DNA of 64,000 bases from NCBI GenBank assembly GCA_003551665.1, contig PUNE01000129.1, forward strand, positions 62,001 through 126,000, given 5' to 3'. The position numbers were made by a program, and so were the translations under genes. Shown in pieces: positions 35,426 through 45,088 of this stretch; within the stretch, counting starts at the first letter, position 1, and each line of letters starts with the position of its first letter. Below the pieces are notes generated by a model, which had not been told where the DNA came from, made no database searches, and saw only the letters and a list, made by a program, of their open reading frames with translations. This stretch comes from Halobacteroidaceae bacterium. Its GTDB lineage: Bacteria > Bacillota > Halanaerobiia > B1SED10-174.

Positions 35426-35970
35426 AAAATGAACAGCTGGGGGGGAAGATTAGGGAGAAAAGGCGAGAGAAGGGTATGAGTCTGCAGGACGTGAGTAAAA
35501 AGATTGGGAAGACCTCCAGCTTTTTGTCACAGGTAGAACGTAACCTGGTAGAGCCCTCGATTACCTCCCTCCGGGAAATATCACGGGTTCTGGAGGTTCC
35601 CATCTTCTATTTTCTGATTGATTCCTACGAATATGACCCCGTTGTACGCCGGAACAGGAGGAAAACACTGCGCTTTCCTGAGTATGAACTAACCTTTGAA
35701 TTGTTGTCCCCGGACCTGAACAGAAAGATGGAAATCCTTGAGGGGAGGATCCCTCCTGGCTCCTTTACCTGTCCCCAACCCCTTGCTCACGATGGGGAAG
35801 AATGCACCCTTGTTATCCAGGGAAAAATGGAAATCCAGGTTGGGGACAAATTTTACCATCTGGAAGAAGGGGACAGTATTTACTATTATGCTTCAATTCC
35901 CCATAAAATAACCAATATTGGAGAGGAAGAACTGGTTTTTGTTTCCTCCATTACACCACCCCATTTTTAG
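35422..35970 (+). CDS. XRE–cupin transcriptional regulator
   Basis: A 182-residue protein. Residues ~8–62 are an XRE helix-turn-helix (MSLQDVSKKIGKTSSFLSQV then ERNLVEPSITSLREI), and the C-terminal half is a cupin (HDGEECTLVIQGKMEIQVGD, YHLEEGDSIYYYASIPHKIT). Such regulators sense a small molecule through the cupin. It is encoded inside the operon, so it most likely regulates the surrounding catabolic genes. The inverted repeat at 30274–30302 is a candidate site, but this is untested. Confidence 0.88.
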   Translation: MKNEQLGGKIREKRREKGMSLQDVSKKIGKTSSFLSQVERNLVEPSITSLREISRVLEVPIFYFLIDSYEYDPVVRRNRRKTLRFPEYELTFELLSPDLNRKMEILEGRIPPGSFTCPQPLAHDGEECTLVIQGKMEIQVGDKFYHLEEGDSIYYYASIPHKITNIGEEELVFVSSITPPHF

Positions 35971-35987
35971 GTAAAGGGAGGACCGCT

Positions 35988-37349
35988 ATGCTATTGAAAA
36001 ACGGCAGGATTGTAACGGGAAGGAGCGTTCAAAAAGGAGACCTGAGGGTTTCCGGGGAAAAAATTGCAGAAATGGCCCCCCACCTCCCGCCCCGAAAGGA
36101 GGAGGAGGAGATAATCGATCTTGAGGGTTGTTTCCTCCTGCCCGGTGTAATTGATAGCCATACTCATTTTTCTCTGGAAGCCCGGGGGGCTGTAAGTGAC
36201 GATGACCCTCGCAACGGGGGGATCTCAGCTCTCTGGGGAGGAGTAACAACTGTAATAGATTACGCCGATTTTTTACCGGGCCTCCCGATTGGGGAAAGCA
36301 TCGAAAAAAGAAAGCAGGTTTTTTCTGAATGCCCTGTTGATTACCACTTCCACCTTGTATTAAACGAACATTTTACAACTGACCGCCTCGGTGACCTAAA
36401 AGAACTTGCTGCTATGGGGATTTCTTCCCTGAAACTATTTACAACCTATCCTGAAGCTGGCTATATGCTGGAAGAAAAGCTCTGGCCCGATATCCTGACC
36501 AGATGTAAGGAAATTGGGCTTTTGGTAACTGTCCATGCTGAAGATAACGAAATTGTTAAAGAAAGAACCGATAATTACCGCAAGGCCGGCTTATTGGACT
36601 TCAAGTATCACTCCCGTCATCGCCCCGCCCAGGCGGAAATAGAAGCTGTCAGGTGGCTCAGGCAAATGGTGGAAAAAACAGGTTGCCCCCTTTACGTTGT
36701 TCATATTTCCACTGGAGGGGCCTGGGAAGTTCTGGCCTGTGCCCGGGAAGAAGGGCTTCCGATGCTGGGTGAAACAGCACCACATTATCTCCTCCTGGAC
36801 GAAAATCTATTTTCTTACCCCCGGGCGGCCCGAAATATTATGACTCCCCCACTGCGGAGGGGTGCAGACCAGGAGTGCCTCTGGAAAGGTCTCAGCGAGG
36901 GAAGCATTGATGTTGTTGCAACTGACCACTGTGCTTTTACCGAAGAGCGAAAACTCCAGGCAAAAAACGTGCTTGAGGTGCTGCCTGGGATCCCGGGTGT
37001 GGAAACTCTCCTCCCCCTGGTTTATTCTTACGGAGTTGAGAGCAACAGGTTTTCCATGCAGAGACTGGTTCAGGTTTTGTGTGAAAATCCTGCCCGGATT
37101 TTCGGTCTTTATCCCCAGAAGGGAAGTTTGCAACCGGGTACCGACGCTGACCTGGTTGTTTACGATCCCCGCTCCAGCAGGGTTTTGCAGGACGAGGATC
37201 TTCACTCCAAAGCTGGTTATTCGCCCTTTTCGGGCCTGGAAATCAAGGGCCAGGTCAGGTTAACAATGCTACGGGGCGAGATAAAGGTCAGGGAAGGTAC
37301 TTTTACTGGCAGGGAAACAGGGGGACAATTCGTTAAAGGAAGTCGCTGA
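35988..37349 (+). CDS. Dihydropyrimidinase / hydantoinase family hydrolase
   Basis: A 453-residue cyclic amidohydrolase. The metal-binding HxH is His58/His60 in GVIDSHTHFSLEARG, the carbamylated lysine is Lys149 in GISSLKLFTTY, and later ligands are VTVHAEDNEI, YVVHISTGGAW and VVATDHCAFTEERK. The family opens cyclic amides such as dihydropyrimidines, hydantoins or dihydro-purine products. The E. coli counterpart in the same context is hyuA (phenylhydantoinase). With PreT/PreA it could form a reductive pyrimidine route or act on purine-derived rings. The start ATG follows GGGAGGACCGCT. Confidence 0.85.
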   Translation: MLLKNGRIVTGRSVQKGDLRVSGEKIAEMAPHLPPRKEEEEIIDLEGCFLLPGVIDSHTHFSLEARGAVSDDDPRNGGISALWGGVTTVIDYADFLPGLPIGESIEKRKQVFSECPVDYHFHLVLNEHFTTDRLGDLKELAAMGISSLKLFTTYPEAGYMLEEKLWPDILTRCKEIGLLVTVHAEDNEIVKERTDNYRKAGLLDFKYHSRHRPAQAEIEAVRWLRQMVEKTGCPLYVVHISTGGAWEVLACAREEGLPMLGETAPHYLLLDENLFSYPRAARNIMTPPLRRGADQECLWKGLSEGSIDVVATDHCAFTEERKLQAKNVLEVLPGIPGVETLLPLVYSYGVESNRFSMQRLVQVLCENPARIFGLYPQKGSLQPGTDADLVVYDPRSSRVLQDEDLHSKAGYSPFSGLEIKGQVRLTMLRGEIKVREGTFTGRETGGQFVKGSR

Positions 37350-37366
37350 AACAGGGAGGGAGACTT

Positions 37367-38731
37367 TTGAAAAAATTGCTGCTGCAGAATATTAATTACC
37401 TGGTCACAATGGATGAGAAAAGGCGCGAACTGGAAGGGTTCAGCCTGCTGATTGAAGATGGCGTGATTACCAGGGTTGAAAAAGATATTCAGGCTCAGCC
37501 GGAATGGGAAGTTATTGATGCCGGTGAATACTGGGTCTTTCCGGGGTTGGTAAATACCCATCACCATTTTTACCAGGTTCTTACCCGGAGCTGGGAGAAT
37601 GTACAACAGGCGGAACTATTCCCCTGGCTCAAGAATCTCTATCCTGTCTGGGCCCGGCTTACCCCCCGGGGAGTTGTGGCCAGCACCAGGATAGCCCTGG
37701 CAGAATTATTAAAAAGCGGCTGCACGACAGCCAGCGACCATCACTATGTTTTTCCCAGGGGACAGGATTCCGGCCTGATTGATTACCAGATAGAAACAGC
37801 CCGGGAAATGGGAGTTCGGTTCCATCCCTCCCGGGGGAGTATGTCCCTAGGGGAGGATGAAGGAGGCTTACCACCGCGGGAGATTGTCCAGAAGGAAAGT
37901 GAAATCCTCGAAGATTCCCTGCGTTTGATAAATTCATACCACGACCCCAGCCCCTATTCCATGTGCCAGATAGTGCTTGCTCCCTGTTCTCCTTTTTCTG
38001 TAACTCCTGAACTCCTCAGGGAAACAGCAGTGCTGGCGAGGCAGTACGGAGTCAGGTGTCATACTCACCTGGCCGAAACCCGCGACGAGGATGACTTCTG
38101 CCAGAAAGAACTGGGGATGAGGCCCCTGGAATTCATGGAGAAAATGGGCTGGACGGGGGGAGATGTCTGGTATGCCCACGGTATCCATTTCCAGGACGAA
38201 GAACTGGAAGTTCTGGCCAGGACCGGGACAGGAGTTGCCCACTGCCCGGTTTCCAACCAGAAGCTTTCTTCAGGCGTTGCCCGTATTCCCGAAATGCTGG
38301 AAAAAGATATTCCCGTTGGCCTTGCAGTGGATGGGAGTGCTTCCAACGATGGGTCTAACATGCTGGTGGAAATGAAAAGTGCCCTGCTGCTGCATAAACT
38401 TTACTGGGGCATTGATTCCATGAGTGCTCGCAAGGTATTGGAAATGGCCACCCTTGGTGGAGCGAGGCTCCTGGGGCGGCCCGACCTGGGAAGTATTGCT
38501 CCGGGGCAGGCGGGAGACCTTTTCATGGTAGATCGCAGGCGTGTTGGCTATGCCGGAGCCCAGAGTGATCCGGTGACCGCCCTTTTAACCTGTGGAGACA
38601 GTTTTCAGTCAGACCTGACGATTGTAGCGGGGAAAATCCTGGTGCGGGAGGGCAAACTTGTGAAATTTGCAGAAGAAGATCTGCACCGGGAAGCAGAAAA
38701 AGAATCCCGAACCATGTTAGAGAAAGGGTGA
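37367..38731 (+). CDS. 8-oxoguanine-deaminase-like amidohydrolase
   Basis: A 454-residue amidohydrolase of the SsnA/TrzN/8-oxoguanine deaminase group. The first metal motif is FPGLVNTHHHFYQVLTRSW (His65–67), typical of 8-oxoguanine deaminases; then LKSGCTTASDHHYVFP, VRCHTHLAETRDED, WYAHGIHFQDEEL and LAVDGSASNDGSNM complete the active site. It probably deaminates an oxidised purine such as 8-oxoguanine, giving urate, or a related guanine/cytosine compound. The start is TTG at 37367 behind GGGAGGGAG. ssnA starts four bases after its stop. Confidence 0.8.
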   Translation: MKKLLLQNINYLVTMDEKRRELEGFSLLIEDGVITRVEKDIQAQPEWEVIDAGEYWVFPGLVNTHHHFYQVLTRSWENVQQAELFPWLKNLYPVWARLTPRGVVASTRIALAELLKSGCTTASDHHYVFPRGQDSGLIDYQIETAREMGVRFHPSRGSMSLGEDEGGLPPREIVQKESEILEDSLRLINSYHDPSPYSMCQIVLAPCSPFSVTPELLRETAVLARQYGVRCHTHLAETRDEDDFCQKELGMRPLEFMEKMGWTGGDVWYAHGIHFQDEELEVLARTGTGVAHCPVSNQKLSSGVARIPEMLEKDIPVGLAVDGSASNDGSNMLVEMKSALLLHKLYWGIDSMSARKVLEMATLGGARLLGRPDLGSIAPGQAGDLFMVDRRRVGYAGAQSDPVTALLTCGDSFQSDLTIVAGKILVREGKLVKFAEEDLHREAEKESRTMLEKG

Positions 38732-38735
38732 TTGT

Positions 38736-40064
38736 ATGCTGATTATAGGTAACGGCACCGTCATTACCCAGGATCCAGAGCACCCCATCCTGGAAGATGG
38801 AGGCATCGCGGTCCGCGACGGAGTTATCCAGGAACTCGGTCCCACCCACGAATTGAAGCAGCGCTATCCCCAGGCTTCGTTTATTGAGGCCAAAAACAAA
38901 GTGGTAATGCCGGGGATGATTAATTCCCACATGCATTTTTATAGTTCTTTTGCCCTGGGCATGGACATAAAAACCAGTCCCCCCCAGCATTTTACCCAGA
39001 TCCTGGAAAAGTTGTGGTGGCGCCTGGATAAAGCTCTGCAGGAGGAGGACATCTATTACAGCGCCCTGGTTGCGGCCATTGAGGGGATAAAAAATGGAAC
39101 CACAACCTTTATGGACCATCATGCGGGGCCGAGCGCGGTTCCTGGTTCCCTGGACCTCATTGCCAGGGCCTGTACCGAACTTGGAGTTAGAGCAAGTCTT
39201 GCTTACGAGGTGTCTGATCGGGACGGGGAAGAGGTTACCAGGCAGGGAATCGAGGAGAATGTCCGTTTCTTTGACCGCTGCCAGGGGGAAAAAAATCCTC
39301 TACTTGCTTCATCCTTTGGTCTCCATGCTTCTTTTACCGTTTCCGATGCTACACTGGAGAAATGACGGGCTGCAATAGGGAGCAGGGAGATGGGTTTCCA
39401 TGTCCATACGGCGGAAGGAAAAGCAGATCGGGAGGCCTCTATAGAAAAATATGGAGTTCCCGTTGTAAAAAGGCTTGACCAGTGGGGGATCTGGAATGAT
39501 TTAAGCCTGGCCATTCACGGAGTTCATATTGATGAAGAAGAGATGGATCTCCTCAGAGAAAGAGAAGCTGCAGTTATCCATAACCCTGAATCGAATATGG
39601 GCAATGCTGTTGGTCGAGCCCAGGTTTTAAAGATGCTGGAAAAAGGCCTCCTGGTAGGAATGGGAACGGATGGCTATACAACGGATATGTTTGAAGGAAT
39701 AAAGGTTGCCAATCTTCTGCACAAGCACGGTGAGGGGAATCCCTCGGTTGGATGGGGAGAAATCCAGAAGATAGCGTTCCCCAATAATATCGAGATTGCT
39801 GAAAGACAATTTAACCACAGGATTGGGGTAATTGAACCCGGTAACCGGGCAGATATAATAATTCTTGATTACAGGCCCCGGACGCCTCTTACCCCGGAAA
39901 ATTATTACATGCACATTCTTATGGGAATGTCGGGGCGAATGGTTGAAACCGTTCTTGTTGATGGCCGGGTCCTCCTGGAAAACAGGGAACTTGTCGGTCT
40001 GGATGAAGAGAAAATATTCCGGCGGGCCCGGGAAAAAGCAGAAAGAGTCTGGAGGGATTTATAA
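38736..40064 (+). CDS. ssnA: SsnA amidohydrolase with in-frame TGA (possible selenoprotein)
   Basis: Read through, the gene encodes 442 residues, the length I recall for E. coli SsnA. N-terminal motif PGMINSHMHFYSSFALG supplies His65/His67. An in-frame TGA at 39363–39365 is codon 210, in DATLEK-[TGA]-RAAIGSREMGFH, and the same frame continues without a break to 40064. The third metal histidines (His222/His224 in MGFHVHTAEGK) and the later HGVHID and MGTDGYTTDMFE motifs lie after the TGA, so the 209-residue upstream product would be inactive. Neighbours are selenium-linked genes. It could be selenocysteine, a nonsense mutation or a sequencing error; an internal ATG at 39390 could restart translation. 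Confidence 0.8.
39386..39405 (+). promoter_or_regulatory. Candidate bacterial SECIS hairpin in ssnA
   Basis: GGA-G-ATGG (39386–39393) pairs with CCAT-G-TCC (39398–39405) as four plus three base pairs around a G·G mismatch. The GTTT loop starts with G, 28 bases after the TGA. Bacterial SECIS elements are expected within roughly 16–37 bases of the UGA with a G early in the loop. A weaker stem (CTGC 39370–39373 / GCAG 39382–39385) lies closer. Both are short, so this is suggestive only. Confidence 0.35.
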
Positions 40065-40089
40065 AGAGGAAAAGGGGGAATTATTATAA

Positions 40090-41436
40090 ATGGAGGATAG
40101 AAAAAAGCTTGAAGAAAAGGCCGTTGTTATTTATAAACTGGAGGACAGGCCACCCCTGGGGGAAACAATTCTCCTCGGGCTGCAGCATATGCTGGCCATG
40201 TTTGTGGGAATCATTACACCCCCACTGATTGTTGCGGGGGCTATTGGATTGGATACAGAAACTACCGCTTTCATTGTTTCCATGGCCCTGATTGCATCGG
40301 GTATTGCTACCTGGCTGCAGATAAAAACCCTGGGCCCAATTGGTTCAGGACTGCTTGGTGTCCACGGGACCAGTTTTACTTTTCTCCCCCCCGCAATTTC
40401 TGCTGGACTGGCCGGCGGCCTGCCCCTTATTCTGGGCATGGCCCTGATTACTTCCCCCGTGGAAATGGTACTTTCCAAGTTTGTTGAACAGGCCCGCCGG
40501 ATATTCCCACCTGTTGTAACGGGATCGGTTGTTATGATGATAGGCCTCAGCCTGATTGGGTCTGGAATGAATGATTTCCTTGGTGGAGTTGGAGCTGAGG
40601 ACTTTGCCAGTCCCAGAAATATTCTACTTGGTCTCTTTGTTCTTTCAATAATAATCTATTTCAACCGGTTTGGCCGGGGTCTGGCCCGAATTGGCGCAGT
40701 TGCTCTGGGTATCATCGTTGGTTACCTGGTAAGCCTTCCCCTGGGACTGGTAGATTTTGGCCCTGTTGTGGAATCGGGATGGATAACCCTGCCCCGGCCG
40801 GTTGCCTTTGGTTTGAGTTTCAGCTGGGTTGCAGTAATTCCCTGGGTTGTTGCTTACTTTATTACTTCAATTGAAACCATAGGCGACCTTACCGCTACTG
40901 CAGAAGCATCCGGGGAGCCTGTTACGGGGAAACTACATAGCAGGCGTTTAAGGGGAGGCATATTGGCAGATGGTGTCGGTTCAGCAATTGGAGCAATTTT
41001 TAATTCCATGCCCAACACCACCTTTTCTCAGAATATTGGGGTTATTCACCTGACCCGAATTGGAAGCAGGGTTGTTGGCCTTGCCTGCGGAACCATTCTC
41101 CTGGTGCTTGGGTTTTTACCCAAGATTGGAGCCCTGGTTAGCGTTATGCCCCGGCCCGTCCTTGGTGGTGCAACTGTGGCCATGTTTGGACTGGTGGCCA
41201 CTTCAGGGATAAGGATTGTTTCCCGGGGAGGTCTCACCGAGAGGAACATGTTTATCCTGGCCATTGGACTGGCCCTGGGCATGGGAGTTCAGTATGTTCC
41301 GGAAGCCACAGAGCAACTGCCCGCTGTTGTTGCCAGCATCTTTGAACAACCAATTGCCACCACTGCTATTGTTACCTGCCTGCTCAACCTGATTATCCCC
41401 CGGGAAGAAAAGGAGGCTGATGCCAATGATAACTGA
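40090..41436 (+). CDS. NCS2 family xanthine/uracil permease
   Basis: A 448-residue membrane protein with about 12–14 helices. The N-terminus LGLQHMLAMFVGIITPPLIV and the QNIGVIHLTRIGSRVVGLAC segment are typical of nucleobase:cation symporter-2 transporters of the xanthine/uric acid/uracil branch. It imports a nucleobase across the inner membrane. Its place between ssnA and the xanthine dehydrogenase genes points to xanthine or urate. The last codons overlap the next gene. Confidence 0.88.
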   Translation: MEDRKKLEEKAVVIYKLEDRPPLGETILLGLQHMLAMFVGIITPPLIVAGAIGLDTETTAFIVSMALIASGIATWLQIKTLGPIGSGLLGVHGTSFTFLPPAISAGLAGGLPLILGMALITSPVEMVLSKFVEQARRIFPPVVTGSVVMMIGLSLIGSGMNDFLGGVGAEDFASPRNILLGLFVLSIIIYFNRFGRGLARIGAVALGIIVGYLVSLPLGLVDFGPVVESGWITLPRPVAFGLSFSWVAVIPWVVAYFITSIETIGDLTATAEASGEPVTGKLHSRRLRGGILADGVGSAIGAIFNSMPNTTFSQNIGVIHLTRIGSRVVGLACGTILLVLGFLPKIGALVSVMPRPVLGGATVAMFGLVATSGIRIVSRGGLTERNMFILAIGLALGMGVQYVPEATEQLPAVVASIFEQPIATTAIVTCLLNLIIPREEKEADANDN

Positions 41437-42301
41437 GCTGTGGTACAGTGCCCCGGGAAATCTTGAAGAAGCCCTGCAGTTATTGCAGGAAGATCCCCCG
41501 TATTTGATTTTAGCAGGTGGAACCGACTTAATGGTCCAGTATTATGATGCCAGGGAAAAGATGGGCAGAGTGCTTGATATATCCCGCCTCGAAGAACTGA
41601 AAGGGGTGGAGATTGGCCAGGAAAAAGTATTCCTTGGCTCTCTGACCACCCATGAGCAGATTTACCGTAACCGGGAACTGCAAAAGCTGACTCCCCTTTT
41701 GTCACGTGCTGCCGGGACTGTGGGAGCAACTCAGATAAGAAACCAGGGAACCCTGGGTGGAAATCTGGCCAATGCTTCCCCCGCAGCGGACCTTGCTCCT
41801 CCTCTGATTGCTCTGGAGGCAAAGGTGATGCTGGTAGGGCCCCGGGGAGAAAGATCCTTTAACCTGGACGAGTTTTTTTCCGGCCCCGGTGAAACAAGAA
41901 AAAATCCTGAAGAAATTATTAAAGGAGTAGAATTTCCCTCACCACGGGGGGATTTCCGCGGGGTATTCTTGAAGGTCGGTCAGCGCCGGGCAATGGCCAT
42001 TGCAGTAGCCAGCCTGGCAATTGGCCTTACCTGCAAAAATGGAACCTGTGAGGAAATCCGCCTTGCCTGTGGGTCTGTGGCCCCGGTACCCCTGAGGGCT
42101 CGAAAAACGGAAGAAATATTAAGGGGAAAGAAACTGGAAGAACTGCCAGTTGAGGAAGCAGCAGGACAGCTGGAGAAGGAAGCAAATCCCATTGATGATA
42201 TCCGGGGAACTGCAGAATACAGGTCCCGGGTCCTGGGTAATCTTCTCCGCAAGGGCTTGCAGGAAATTCTCTCCCAAAAAGGGGTGAGTGCAAATGGCTG
42301 A
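41426..42301 (+). CDS. xdhB: Xanthine dehydrogenase FAD subunit
   Basis: A 291-residue CoxM-type FAD-binding subunit. FAD contacts are visible in YLILAGGTDLMVQYYDA and AAGTVGATQIRNQGTLGGNL followed by ANASPAADLAPPLIAL. The C-terminal CO-dehydrogenase flavoprotein domain includes VGQRRAMAIAVASLAIGL. It carries electrons from the iron–sulfur subunit to NAD or another acceptor. ATG codons at 41420 and 41426 both follow AGGAGG; the latter is better spaced. It is one of three separate subunits (41426–45087). Confidence 0.9.
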   Translation: MITELWYSAPGNLEEALQLLQEDPPYLILAGGTDLMVQYYDAREKMGRVLDISRLEELKGVEIGQEKVFLGSLTTHEQIYRNRELQKLTPLLSRAAGTVGATQIRNQGTLGGNLANASPAADLAPPLIALEAKVMLVGPRGERSFNLDEFFSGPGETRKNPEEIIKGVEFPSPRGDFRGVFLKVGQRRAMAIAVASLAIGLTCKNGTCEEIRLACGSVAPVPLRARKTEEILRGKKLEELPVEEAAGQLEKEANPIDDIRGTAEYRSRVLGNLLRKGLQEILSQKGVSANG

Positions 42302-42776
42302 GGTCAGGGTGACCCTGAAGGTAAACGGAAAAGAGTATACGAGGGAAGTTGAAGCTGCCACCCGCCTAATTGACCTTTTAAGGGATGAACTCAGGCTCGT
42401 GGGAACCAAGGAGGGTTGCGGCAAGGGCGAATGCGGGACCTGTACCGTAATCATGGATGGAAAGACAGTTAATTCCTGCCTGGTCCTTGCTCCTCAGGCC
42501 AATGGGCGAGAAATTGTGACCATAGAAGGCCTTGCTCCAGAGGGCAAACTACATCCCCTGCAGGAAGCGTTCATAAAAAAGGGAGCAGTTCAGTGCGGTT
42601 ACTGTACTCCAGGCATTCTTTTGTCCGCCCAGTCCCTCCTGGAAAAGAATCCCCACCCCAGTCGGGATGAAATCAAGGAAGGGATTGCCGGGAACATTTG
42701 CCGGTGTACAGGCTACAAGAAGATTGTTGAGGCCATTGAAACTGTCAGCGAAGGGAGGGAAGAGCATGCGGAATAA
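42294..42776 (+). CDS. xdhC: Xanthine dehydrogenase 2Fe–2S subunit
   Basis: A 160-residue subunit with two [2Fe–2S] clusters. The plant-type cluster is GCGKGECGTCTVIMDGK with a fourth Cys in VNSCLVLAP; the second is VQCGYCTPGI with ICRCTGYKKI. It passes electrons from the molybdenum site to the FAD subunit. The ATG at 42294 overlaps the end of xdhB; a GTG at 42288 would add two residues. The molybdenum subunit gene overlaps its end. Confidence 0.92.
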   Translation: MAEVRVTLKVNGKEYTREVEAATRLIDLLRDELRLVGTKEGCGKGECGTCTVIMDGKTVNSCLVLAPQANGREIVTIEGLAPEGKLHPLQEAFIKKGAVQCGYCTPGILLSAQSLLEKNPHPSRDEIKEGIAGNICRCTGYKKIVEAIETVSEGREEHAE

Positions 42777-45087
42777 ATTTGTTGGGAAAAGAGTTGACCG
42801 GGTTGATGCCCGGGACAAGGTGACGGGGAAGGCCCTTTACTCCGCTGACTATTACCTGGACGACATGGTACATCTAAAGGTCCTGCGTGCTCCTCACCCC
42901 CATGCCCGGATCAAATCCATTGATGTCAGTCAAGCCCGTAACATGCCCGGTGTGGTTATGGCCATCACCGCAGAAGACGTACCCTGGGTAAAAAATTTCG
43001 GCATGATTTTTAAAGACCAGGAAGTGCTGGTGCGCGAAAAAACCCGCTACATGGGGGATGCCCTGGCAATAGTGGCTGCCGAAACAGAAAGTATTGCCCG
43101 CCAGGCCCTGGAGCTTATCGAGGTCGATTATGAGCCCCTGCCGGTAATTTCTGATCCTCTCCAGGCAATGGAAAAGGATACCACCTATATCCACGAACCG
43201 CGGGAAGAAAACTGTGAACCGGGACTTAACCCCGGAAACCTGCTTTGTTCCCACCGGTTGGAAAGGGGGGACATGGAAAAAGGTTTTGCCGAAGCAGACC
43301 ATGTAGTAGAAAATGAAATTCGAACACCTCACCTGGAACACGTTGCCCTGCAGCCGGAAGCCGGGGTGGCCAGGTATGATAAGGAGAGCGGGGTTTGCAC
43401 CATGTGGGCTGCAACCCAATGGCTGCATGATATCCAGGCCGACGTGGCCCAGGCTCTTAACCTTAAGACTGAACAGGTTCAGATTATTCAGCCAGCCATC
43501 GGAGGAGCTTTTGGTAAGCGCGAGGATGTTTCCGTCCACATAATTATTGCCCTTATGGCCATATTAACGGGCAGGCCGGTCAAACTGGAAATGACCCGGG
43601 AAGAACTGATGATAACTCAGAATAAGCGCCATCCGATAATATTCCGCTACAGGACCGGGGTCAAAAACGATGGAACAATAACTGCCTGGGAGGCAGAAGT
43701 CATTGGAGATACAGGGGCCTATGCTTCAACGGGATCTGCGGTAGTCCACCAGGCTCTCTACATGTGCACAGGTCCTTACAATGTTCCCCACCTGAAGGGA
43801 GTTTCCTACACAGTTTATACCAATAATACCTATGCCGGTGCCATGAGGGGTTTTGGTGCTACCCAGGCTGCCTTTGCCTATGAAACCCAGATGGATTGTA
43901 TTGCTGCTGAGCTGGGAATGGACCCCGTAGAATTACGCCGCAAGAATGCTTATGAACTGGGCTCAATTACTCCCAACGGCCAGGTTCTGACTACCAGCGT
44001 TGGCATCAGGGAAACATTAGAAAAAGCAGCCCAAGCCTTTGGCTACCAACCCGGGCAGACTTCCAGGGAGGTTGATGGAAAGCTTCGGGGAGTTGGTGTT
44101 GCCTCTTCCATGTTTGGCTGCGGTTACGGAGAAGGATTTCCCGATCATTCCATTGCTGACCTGGAGGTTACTGATGAGGGGAAAATCCTGGTCCGATCTG
44201 CTGCTGCAGATGTAGGGCAGGGGGTTTTAACCATTGTCTGCCAGATAGTGGCTGAGGTTCTGGATATTCCCCTGGACCTTGTGGAAATGGCTCCGGGTGA
44301 TACCCACACTACCCGGAATGCAGGCTCGACTTCTGCAACACGCCAGACCATTTTCTCCGGAAATGCGGCCAAACTTGCTGCCGAGGAACTCCTGGGGAAA
44401 ATTTACCACAGGGCTTCTTTGGAACTGGCCAAGCATCACCCCCAGTTTTTGGTAAGGGACGGGGAGGTGATCCTGCAGGGAACCGAAACCCGCATTTCTC
44501 TAGGTGAACTGGCCAGGATTGCCCGGGAAAAAGGAGACCCCCTCCAGGCTGAAGGGTGTTATTTCCCCAGGACTGATGTGCCCGATCCGGCTACGGGGCA
44601 GGGAGATCTTGTTTATGTTGCCTATACCTTCAATACCCATATCGCCGAGGTCGAAATCGACAAATATACAGGAGAAACCAGGGTTCTCAGGGTTGTTGCC
44701 GCTCCCGATGTGGGTAGAGTAATCAACCTTACGGGCCTGGAAGGACAGAGCGAGGGTGGAACGGTCATGGGTCTGGGTATGGCCCTGATGGAAAAGCAGG
44801 TAATTCAAGAAGGTATAACCATTAACGCCGATCTTTCAACCTACCTGGTTCCTACTTCAATGGATATGCCAGAAATGGAAACCGTGCCAGTAGAAAGCGG
44901 AGATGCAGCCGGTCCATATGGTGCCAAGGGGATCGGTGAACCTGCGCTCCTGCCCGCCGCTCCAGCGATTACAAATGCCATCTATAATGCAACGGGGATC
45001 AGGTTTTTCCAGATCCCGGTAACTCCTGACCGACTCCTATCTGCAATGCAGGCCCGGGATAAGAAAATTCCTAAAGAAGGTGATTGA
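42766..45087 (+). CDS. xdhA: Xanthine dehydrogenase molybdenum-binding subunit
   Basis: A 773-residue molybdopterin subunit. The start VGKRVDRVDARDKVTGKALY is typical, followed by PAIGGAFGKREDVS, the GAMRGFGATQAAFAYE loop, VRSAAADVGQGVLTIVCQI, and the catalytic glutamate in GPYGAKGIGEPALLP near the C-terminus. It hydroxylates a purine ring carbon with water at a Mo site. The ATG at 42766 follows AGGGAGGG. In this gene context the active site is likely to carry a selenium ligand rather than the usual sulfide; that is inferred from yqeB/yqeC and not visible in the protein. Confidence 0.9.
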   Translation: MRNKFVGKRVDRVDARDKVTGKALYSADYYLDDMVHLKVLRAPHPHARIKSIDVSQARNMPGVVMAITAEDVPWVKNFGMIFKDQEVLVREKTRYMGDALAIVAAETESIARQALELIEVDYEPLPVISDPLQAMEKDTTYIHEPREENCEPGLNPGNLLCSHRLERGDMEKGFAEADHVVENEIRTPHLEHVALQPEAGVARYDKESGVCTMWAATQWLHDIQADVAQALNLKTEQVQIIQPAIGGAFGKREDVSVHIIIALMAILTGRPVKLEMTREELMITQNKRHPIIFRYRTGVKNDGTITAWEAEVIGDTGAYASTGSAVVHQALYMCTGPYNVPHLKGVSYTVYTNNTYAGAMRGFGATQAAFAYETQMDCIAAELGMDPVELRRKNAYELGSITPNGQVLTTSVGIRETLEKAAQAFGYQPGQTSREVDGKLRGVGVASSMFGCGYGEGFPDHSIADLEVTDEGKILVRSAAADVGQGVLTIVCQIVAEVLDIPLDLVEMAPGDTHTTRNAGSTSATRQTIFSGNAAKLAAEELLGKIYHRASLELAKHHPQFLVRDGEVILQGTETRISLGELARIAREKGDPLQAEGCYFPRTDVPDPATGQGDLVYVAYTFNTHIAEVEIDKYTGETRVLRVVAAPDVGRVINLTGLEGQSEGGTVMGLGMALMEKQVIQEGITINADLSTYLVPTSMDMPEMETVPVESGDAAGPYGAKGIGEPALLPAAPAITNAIYNATGIRFFQIPVTPDRLLSAMQARDKKIPKEGD

Positions 45088-45088
45088 A

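Noticed and set aside
37367-40064. The two adjacent amidohydrolases as a recent tandem duplication
   Set aside because: The proteins share fold and motifs but differ throughout (NTHHHFYQ versus NSHMHFYS, different deaminase subgroups), so they are old paralogues.
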